From Streptomyces sp. WMMC940 (GTDB lineage: Bacteria > Actinomycetota > Actinomycetes > Streptomycetales > Streptomycetaceae), in the NCBI RefSeq assembly GCF_027460265.1, contig NZ_JAPZBC010000001.1:3495001-3559000 (forward strand): a DNA stretch of 64,000 bases, written 5' to 3'. The translations under genes were made by a program, and so were the position numbers. Position 1 is the stretch's first letter; every line of letters starts with the position of its first letter. Positions 58,316 through 64,000 of this stretch are shown here, one piece after another. Below the pieces are notes generated by a model, which saw only the letters and a list, made by a program, of their open reading frames with translations, searched no databases and was not told the origin of the DNA.

Positions 58316-58750
58316 GACCGTTCTCGCGGGTCGGGCGAGCGGCGGCGCCCTTGCGGATGCGGCAGCAGCTGGCGTCGCGCCGGCGCAGGTCGATGCCGCT
58401 CATCCGGGTCTGTGCGCCGGACTCGACGGAGCGGGGGGCGGCCGGTTCGCCCTCGGCAGGGGCGGTCAGGCCGCACTGCCGCTGGGCGAGGGTGTCGACG
58501 GAGCGGCCTTCGGGGTCTCGTCGGCGAGGACGGCGAGCGCGCCCGCCTCGGCGAGGACGACGTCGAACTGCTTGAGGTCGGTCGCGGCAGCGGCCTCGGT
58601 CGCCTCCCGGTCGACGTGCTTCCCGTACCGCCGGCGCGCAGGCGCAGCTCGGCGGTGTCGCACCGCGCCTGGCGCAGCGTCTCGGCCTGGGCCGGCCTCG
58701 GCCCTCGGCGAGCCCTGGCGCGGCCCGCGGCGAGATCGGCGCGGCACTGA
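58316..58750 (-). pseudogene. kdpB: kdpB fossil (potassium ATPase subunit B)
   Basis: In changing frames, the minus strand spells pieces of KdpB in the right order. First comes AEGRGR / AQAETLRQARCDTAELRLR (N-terminal cytoplasmic region). Next is VLADETP with PEGRSVDTLA, then TRMSGIDLRR and CRIRKGAA. Each matches the intact copy at the right of the window (for example [13 protein letters not shown] and [17 protein letters not shown]). The DKTGT phosphorylation segment and most membrane helices are gone. Confidence 0.8.
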
Positions 58751-58976
58751 GCCCGAGAGAGGGAGCCCAGGGGCTTCCCGGCGTGTCGTCCGCCTTTCGC
58801 GTACCGCTTTGACGGTGCTCTGGCCGGATCGTGCCGAACCGCGCCAAAGCGGCGTCAGAATCGTTTGCGCTGACGGAAGAAGGACGTCGACGCTCCCCGT
58901 GTGCGGGTGGCACGGGCGGTTTCCTGAGGCGGTCGGATTCGCGGGGCAGCCCGCAGCACAAGGGAGTTGATCGCTC

Positions 58977-59066
58977 GTGAGCGAGGAGAACTGGGTCGGC
59001 CTCGTGGTGGCCCTGTCACTGGTCGGCTATCTGGCGGCGGCCGTGGTGCGTCCGGGGAAGTTCTGA
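58977..59066 (+). CDS. kdpF: KdpF-like micro-peptide
   Basis: 29 residues from a GTG at 58977 after AAGGGAG. It is one membrane helix (WVGLVVALSLVGYLAAAVV) ending RPGKF. Size, helix position and basic-aromatic end fit KdpF, the small stabilising subunit of the KdpFABC potassium ATPase. It is on the opposite strand from kdpBC and lies 133 bases before trkH. Confidence 0.72.
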   Translation: MSEENWVGLVVALSLVGYLAAAVVRPGKF

Positions 59067-59199
59067 GTGCCTCTCCGAGGGACGCCTCATGCCGCCCGCC
59101 GTCCGGCCCGGAGTGTCCGGGTAGGGTGACCGCCGCCGGTTCGTTGACGGGTTCGACACGCCCCCGGCCATGGAGCGGTGAACCGAGGGAGGCCGGCGG

Positions 59200-60574
59200 G
59201 TGGCTGGGCAGCTGACGAGAGTGCGGCGGTCGCTGTTCGCCGTGCACCCCGCCCGGACCCTGGTCATGGCCTTCGGTGCGGTGATCCTCCTGGGTACGTC
59301 TCTGCTCATGCTGCCGGTGTCCTCCCAGGAGGGCGGGGCCACCGGGTTCGTGACGGCCCTGTTCACGTCCACCTCGGCGGTGTGTGTGACCGGTCTGGTC
59401 GTGGTGGACACCGGCACGTACTGGAGCGGGTTCGGCGAGGGCGTGATCCTCGCGCTGATCCAGGTCGGCGGCTTCGGCATCATGACGATGGCCTCGCTCC
59501 TCGCGCTGCTCGTCTCGGGCAAGCTTCGGCTGCGGTTGCAGCTGACGGCTCAGGCGGAGACGAAGAGCCTGGGGATCGGCGACGTGCGTCGTGTCCTGCT
59601 CGGCGTCGCCGGGACCACGCTCGCCGTGGAGCTCGCGGTGGGGGGCCTGGCTCGCGCTGCGCTTCCGGTTCGGCTACGACCGGTCCATCGCCGAGTCCGC
59701 GTACTCGGGGCTCTTCCACGCGGTGTCGGCGTTCAACAACGCGGGCTTCGGCCTCCACGTCGACAGCATCACCCCGTACGCGCAGGACCCCTGGGTCACC
59801 CTGCCGATCGCCTTGGCGGTCATTCTCGGCGGGCTCGGCTTCCCCGTCCTCCTCGAGCTGATGCGGCACCGGACCCGCCGCAGACTGACCGGGCGGCGCA
59901 CCTGGACCCTGCACACCCGGATGACCCTGCTGACCACGGCGGCCCTGCTGCTGACCGGCACGGTGTTCACCTGCCTGCTGGAGTGGACCAACGCCGGCAC
60001 GCTCGGACCGTTCGACTGGGACGAGAAGCTCCTGAACGGCTTCTTCCACTCCGCGATGAGCCGCACCGCCGGGTTCAACGCCGTCGACATCGGCGCCATG
60101 CACGCCTCGACCCTCCTGATGACCTGCACATTGATGTTCATCGGCGGCGGCAGCGCGGGTACGGCCGGCGGCATCAAGGTCACCACCTTCGCGGTGCTGG
60201 CCGCCGCGATCTGGGCGGAGGTGCGCGGCGAGCCGAACTCCACCGTCATGGGCCGGCGCCTGGCCCCGCACGTGCTGCGCCAGGCGCTGACCGTCGCCCT
60301 GCTGGCGGTGGGACTGGTGATCGCGGCCACCCTGGCCCTGCTGACCGTCTCCTCGGCCCCGATGGAGGCGGTCCTGTTCGAGGCGGTGTCCGCGTTCGGC
60401 ACGGTCGGGCTGTCCACCGGCATCACTGCGGACTTCCCGGACAGCGGCAGGCTCGTGCTGATCCTGCTCATGTTCGTCGGCCGACTCGGTCCCGTCACCC
60501 TGGTCTCCGCGCTCGCCCTGCGCGAGCGGACCCGCCGCTACCAGCTACCCGAGGAGCGACCCGTCATTGGGTAA
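59200..60574 (+). pseudogene. trkH: Trk-type potassium uptake protein TrkH, interrupted by a frameshift
   Basis: The GTG at 59200 follows GAGGGAGG. Frame 1 gives about 150 residues with the first pore loop (TSTSAVCVTGL). At 59640-59645 six Gs occur where five are needed. Joining the frames there gives a seamless VELAVGAWLALRFRFGY and restores a 457-residue protein with the other pore loops (SAFNNAGF, SRTAGFN, SAFGTVGLSTG). As written, frame 1 runs on into non-native sequence. It may be a true mutation, a phase-variable tract or a sequencing error. The paired RCK gene follows directly. Confidence 0.85.
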
Positions 60575-61286
60575 CTACTTGCACAACCTGCGCCGCCGTC
60601 GCCGCAAGCGGCTCGCCCAGCAGTACCCCGAGATGGGCGACCAGCGGGTCGCCGTCATCGGCCTGGGGCGTTTCGGCAGCTCCCTGGCCCTGGAGCTCAC
60701 CCGGCGTGGCTGGGACGTGCTCGGGATCGACACCGACCAGCAGCTCGTCCAGCGCCACAGCGACACCCTCACGCACTCCGCGGTCGCCGACTGCACCGAC
60801 CCGGAGGTCCTGCGCCAGCTCGGGGTGCACGAGTTCACCAGCGCGGTCGTCGGCATCGGCACGGACATAGAGGCCAGCATCCTGATCGCCTCCAACCTCC
60901 TGGAGGAGAACGTCCCCAACATCTGGGCGAAGGCGATCAGCCGTCAGCACGGTCAGATCCTGGAGCGGCTCGGGGTCCACCACGTCGTGCTGCCGGAGCA
61001 CGAGATGGGCGAGCGGGTGGCCCACCTCGTGACGGGCCGGATGCTCGACTTCATCGAGTTCGACGACGACTACGCCCTGGTGAAGACCGTCACGCCGGAC
61101 AGCGTCACGAACACTCCGCTGGGCAGGAGCGGGGTGCGGACGAAGTACGGGGTGACCGTCGTCGGGATCAAGCGCCCCGGCGAGGACTTCACCCACGCGA
61201 CCGCCGAGACCGTGGTGATGAAGGGGGACGTCATCATCGTCACCGGCAAGACGCGCGCTGTGGAGGCGTTCGCCGAAATGAGCTGA
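60567..61286 (+). CDS. trkA: TrkA-type potassium channel regulatory (RCK) protein
   Basis: 239 residues from a TTG at 60567, overlapping the end of trkH by 8 bases, with GAGGAG upstream. The nucleotide-binding loop is VIGLGRFGSSLALEL, with the acidic residue in LGIDTD at the end of the second strand (NAD/ATP binding). RCK-C begins about residue 150. It gates the TrkH pore in response to nucleotides. It remains intact although its partner is frameshifted. Confidence 0.93.
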   Translation: MGNYLHNLRRRRRKRLAQQYPEMGDQRVAVIGLGRFGSSLALELTRRGWDVLGIDTDQQLVQRHSDTLTHSAVADCTDPEVLRQLGVHEFTSAVVGIGTDIEASILIASNLLEENVPNIWAKAISRQHGQILERLGVHHVVLPEHEMGERVAHLVTGRMLDFIEFDDDYALVKTVTPDSVTNTPLGRSGVRTKYGVTVVGIKRPGEDFTHATAETVVMKGDVIIVTGKTRAVEAFAEMS

Positions 61287-61387
61287 CTCGGCTCGGGCGG
61301 CCGGCACGGCTCGGGTGGTCGCCTCCGCCGGCGGCTTCGGACGGACCGGCTGGTGGGACGGTGTCCTGGGCAGTGCGATCACCGTGA

Positions 61388-61610
61388 TCAGCCCGCCCGC
61401 CGGGGGGCGTCATCGGCCGTGACGGTGCCGCTCATGGCCTCGACGAGTCCGCCGGCGACGGCGAGGCGAGCCCTGCACCGGCGCCGCGCGGCGCGTCGCC
61501 GTACCGCTGGAACGGCTCGAAGACCCCGTCCGGCCTCGTCGGGGACGCCGGGGCCGCGGTCGACGACACGCGGTTCCGCGCGGTCGCCGATCGCTCCGCC
61601 CGACACCAGG
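61388..61610 (-). pseudogene. kdpD: kdpD fossil (sensor kinase C-terminus)
   Basis: Across two frames the minus strand reads VVDRGPGVPDE, DGVFEPFQRYGDAPRGAGAGLA and LAVAGGLVEAMSGTVTADDAP. These are the G1 and F/G2 boxes and the end of the KdpD-type histidine-kinase ATPase domain. Frameshifts separate the pieces, and the rest of the kinase is absent. It lies just downstream of kdpC, where kdpD belongs in kdpFABC-D operons. Confidence 0.8.
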
Positions 61611-61659
61611 TCCGGGGGAGTCCCGGCCCGACGGTGCCCAGCGGTCTGCCGACGGGACC

Positions 61660-62313
61660 TCAGTGTGCTGCCAGGTCCCTCAGCGCGAGATTGAGCCTGA
61701 GGACGTTGACGTGCGGCTCGCCGAGGAAGCCGGCTGTGCGGCCCTCGGTGTGATCGTCGACCAGCTTCGTGACCTGCTGCTCGGACAGGCCGTTGGCCCT
61801 GGCCACCCGCTTGGTCTGGATCGCCGCGTACTCCGGGGAGATGTGCGGGTCGATAGCGGAGGCCGAGCCGGTGACCGCGTCCTTGGGGACCTCGGACTCC
61901 GTTACGCCGTTGAAGGCGGCCACGGCCTTCCTGGTGTCGCCGACCAGCTCGGTCAGCGTCGGATCGGACGCGCCGAGCTGGCTGGAGCCGGTGGACAGCG
62001 GGTCGTAACCACTGTTCGACGGGCGCGGCTGGAACCACTTCGGGTCCGGCCGCGCGACCTCGTCCTCGTCGTCCCCCGTCGTTGAATCAGATGCTGCCCT
62101 CTTCGGCAGGTCCCAGGTCTGGCCGATGAGCTCGGAGCCGACCTCCTTGCCGTCGACCTTCACGATCGAGCCGTTGGCCTTGTCGGGGAAGAGACCCTGG
62201 GCGATGCCCGTGACCGCGAGGGGGTAGAGGACGCCGGTCACGACCGTGAGGACGAGCAGCATGCGCAGCGCGGCCCAGGCCAGGCGTCCCGTGTTCGCTA
62301 CGGAGTTGTTCAT
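61660..62313 (-). CDS. kdpC: Potassium-transporting ATPase subunit C
   Basis: 217 residues. One N-terminal membrane helix (LRMLLVLTVVTGVLYPLAVTGIAQ), the block GSELIGQ followed by WFQPRPSNSGYDPLSTGSSQLG, and the C-terminal VNVLRLNLAL are diagnostic. It stabilises ATP binding in the KdpFABC pump. A mid-protein acidic insert (TTGDDEDEVARPD) is usual in actinobacteria. Starts 23 bases after kdpB. Confidence 0.95.
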   Translation of the reverse strand: MNNSVANTGRLAWAALRMLLVLTVVTGVLYPLAVTGIAQGLFPDKANGSIVKVDGKEVGSELIGQTWDLPKRAASDSTTGDDEDEVARPDPKWFQPRPSNSGYDPLSTGSSQLGASDPTLTELVGDTRKAVAAFNGVTESEVPKDAVTGSASAIDPHISPEYAAIQTKRVARANGLSEQQVTKLVDDHTEGRTAGFLGEPHVNVLRLNLALRDLAAH

Positions 62314-62336
62314 AGCCGATCAGCACGCTTTCTGAG

Positions 62337-64000
62337 TTATCGCAGCCCGGGAACGAGGGAGAGGAGCAGGTCGATGAGCTTGATGCCGACGAACGGGGCG
62401 ACCAGGCCGCCCAGGCCGTAGAGGGCGAGGTTGCGGCGGAGCATCCTGTCGGCACTGGACGGCCGGTAGCGGACGCCCTTCAGAGCGAGCGGGACCAGCG
62501 CGACGATGACCAGCGCGTTGAAGACGACGGCGGAGAGGATCGCGGACTCCGGCGAGGCCAGGCCCATGATGTTGAGCTCGTCCAGGCTCGGGTAGGCCAC
62601 CGCGAACATCGCGGGGACGATCGCGAAGTACTTCGCGACGTCGTTGGCGATGGAGAAGGTGGTGAGCGCGCCACGGGTGATGAGGAGTTGCTTGCCGATC
62701 TCGACGATCTCGATGAGCTTGGTCGGGTTGGAGTCGAGGTCGACCATGTTGCCGGCCTCCTTCGCGGCCGAGGTGCCCGTGTTCATGGCCACGCCGACGT
62801 CCGCCTGGGCCAGCGCGGGGGCGTCGTTCGTGCCGTCGCCGGTCATGGCGACCAGCTTGCCGCCGGCCTGCTCCCGCTTGATGAGCGCCATCTTGTCCTC
62901 GGGGGTGGCTTCGGCGAGGAAGTCGTCGACGCCCGCCTCCTCGGCTATGGCCTTGGCGGTCAGCGGGTTGTCGCCCGTGATCATGATGGTCTTGATGCCC
63001 ATGCGGCGCAGCTCGTCGAACCGCTCGCGCATGCCGTGCTTGACGACGTCCTTGAGGTGGACGACACCGAGGACGCGGGCGCCCTCGGCGTCCTTGACCG
63101 CGACGAGCAGCGGGGTGCCACCGGCCTGGGAGATGCGGTCGGTCAGGTCGTGGGCGTCGGTGGCGACGGTGCCGCCCTGCTCCTCGACCCAGGCGATGAC
63201 CGAGCCGGTCGCGCCCTTGCGGATCCTCCGGCCGTCGACGTCCACGCCGGACATACGCGTCTGGGCGGTGAACTCGATCCAGTGGGCGTGGGCCAGTTCG
63301 CCCTGGTGACGTTCGCGCAGCCCGTACCTCTTCTTGGCGAGGACCACGACTGAGCGGCCCTCGGGCGTCTCGTCGGCGAGCGAGGAGAGCTGTGCGGCGT
63401 CGGCGACCTCTGCCTCCGTCGCCCCGCGTACGGGGACGAACTCGGCGGCTTGGCGGTTGCCGAGCGTGATGGTGCCGGTCTTGTCGAGCAGCAGCGTGGA
63501 CACGTCACCCGCGGCCTCGACGGCCCGGCCGGACATCGCGAGGACGTTCCGCTGGACCAGGCGGTCCATGCCGGCGATGCCGATCGCGGAGAGCAGCGCG
63601 CCGATGGTGGTGGGGATGAGGCAGACGAGCAGCGCGGTGAGCACGATCACCGACGTCTGCCCGTCGGCCCCGGCGTAGATCGCGAAGGGCTTCAACGTCA
63701 CCACGGCGAGCAGGAAGACGATCGTCAGTGAGGCCAGGAGGATGTTGAGGGCGATCTCGTTGGGGGTCTTCTGCCGGGCGGCGCCTTCGACGAGGTTGAT
63801 CATCCGGTCGATGAAGGTCTCGCCCGGCTTCGTCGTGATCTTGATGACGATCCGGTCCGAGAGGACCTTCGTGCCGCCGGTGACCGCGGACCGGTCACCT
63901 CCGGACTCGCGGATGACCGGGGCCGACTCGCCGGTGATGGCTGACTCGTCCACGGACGCGACACCTTCGACCACGTCGCCGTCGCCTGGGATGATGTCGC
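62337..64000 (-). CDS. kdpB: Potassium-transporting ATPase subunit B (5' end beyond right edge)
   Basis: The C-terminal 554 residues are present and the start lies outside the window. The actuator motif is ITGESAPV, the phosphorylation motif is [14 protein letters not shown], and nucleotide-site blocks ([37 protein letters not shown]) are intact. It drives high-affinity potassium uptake at low external K+. No disruption is seen in the part present, in contrast to the fossil copy 4 kb away. Confidence 0.97.
   Translation of the reverse strand, partial: DIIPGDGDVVEGVASVDESAITGESAPVIRESGGDRSAVTGGTKVLSDRIVIKITTKPGETFIDRMINLVEGAARQKTPNEIALNILLASLTIVFLLAVVTLKPFAIYAGADGQTSVIVLTALLVCLIPTTIGALLSAIGIAGMDRLVQRNVLAMSGRAVEAAGDVSTLLLDKTGTITLGNRQAAEFVPVRGATEAEVADAAQLSSLADETPEGRSVVVLAKKRYGLRERHQGELAHAHWIEFTAQTRMSGVDVDGRRIRKGATGSVIAWVEEQGGTVATDAHDLTDRISQAGGTPLLVAVKDAEGARVLGVVHLKDVVKHGMRERFDELRRMGIKTIMITGDNPLTAKAIAEEAGVDDFLAEATPEDKMALIKREQAGGKLVAMTGDGTNDAPALAQADVGVAMNTGTSAAKEAGNMVDLDSNPTKLIEIVEIGKQLLITRGALTTFSIANDVAKYFAIVPAMFAVAYPSLDELNIMGLASPESAILSAVVFNALVIVALVPLALKGVRYRPSSADRMLRRNLALYGLGGLVAPFVGIKLIDLLLSLVPGLR

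Noticed and set aside
58089..58970. 293-codon plus-strand open frame
   Set aside because: Runs opposite the kdpB fossil, and its protein lacks family-like sequence.
59067..59199. Cyclic-di-AMP (ydaO-type) riboswitch before trkH
   Set aside because: I looked for the conserved motif blocks and could not find them.

Overview
The window is a piece of a Streptomyces chromosome. The evidence is the very high G+C, the GTG/TTG starts with strong GGAGG-type ribosome sites, and a familiar core gene order: purA, then fba-pyrE, clpB and dnaK-grpE-dnaJ-hspR, which I recall as the SCO36xx region of S. coelicolor. A perfect parS centromere site at 23767-23780 fits a position in the core arm not far from oriC.

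Layout. 0-5 kb: edge fragment of a Ser/Thr kinase, a secreted beta-helix protein with a repeated acidic linker, a GH19 chitinase under DasR-type boxes, an MFS exporter. 5-12.5 kb: purA, a lipid-kinase-like gene divergent from it, a MarR-type regulator facing an ABC exporter operon, a cytochrome P450. 12.5-16 kb: a NarL/LuxR two-component pair and an NmrA-type oxidoreductase. 15.8-19 kb: the tryptophan-to-anthranilate genes (alpha/beta hydrolase, kynureninase, tryptophan dioxygenase). 19-29 kb: DUF3151, a DHA2 MFS pump, a MalY-type lyase, fba, pyrE, aldose epimerase, SRPBCC, a membrane spermidine-synthase-like protein, DUF2617. 29-33 kb: an aminotransferase whose 3' end is duplicated around a Uma2-family gene, then a membrane glycosyltransferase. 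33-43.4 kb: the HspR heat-shock regulon (clpB; dnaK-grpE-dnaJ-hspR) with three HAIR boxes. Inserted between these is a small cassette: a 53-residue secreted peptide with a repeated motif, a Rieske-like protein without its metal ligands, and a divergent LuxR-type regulator. 43.5-49.9 kb: sugar transferase, a large Fe-S oxidoreductase, a Yip1 protein, a phosphoribosyltransferase, dcd.

49.9-58.9 kb is accessory DNA that entered through tRNA-Gly(CCC). The 3' end of the tRNA is repeated 2.09 kb downstream, and each copy is followed at the same distance by an integrase 3' end, so two related integrative elements were once stacked here and have decayed. Debris of a GntR regulator and an IS630-type transposase, a lipoprotein, a NUDIX pair and a run of small membrane proteins follow.

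58.3-64 kb is a potassium-uptake block in partial decay: a kdpB fossil, a KdpF-like micro-ORF, trkH with a one-base frameshift, trkA, a kdpD fossil, then apparently intact kdpC and kdpB running off the right edge.
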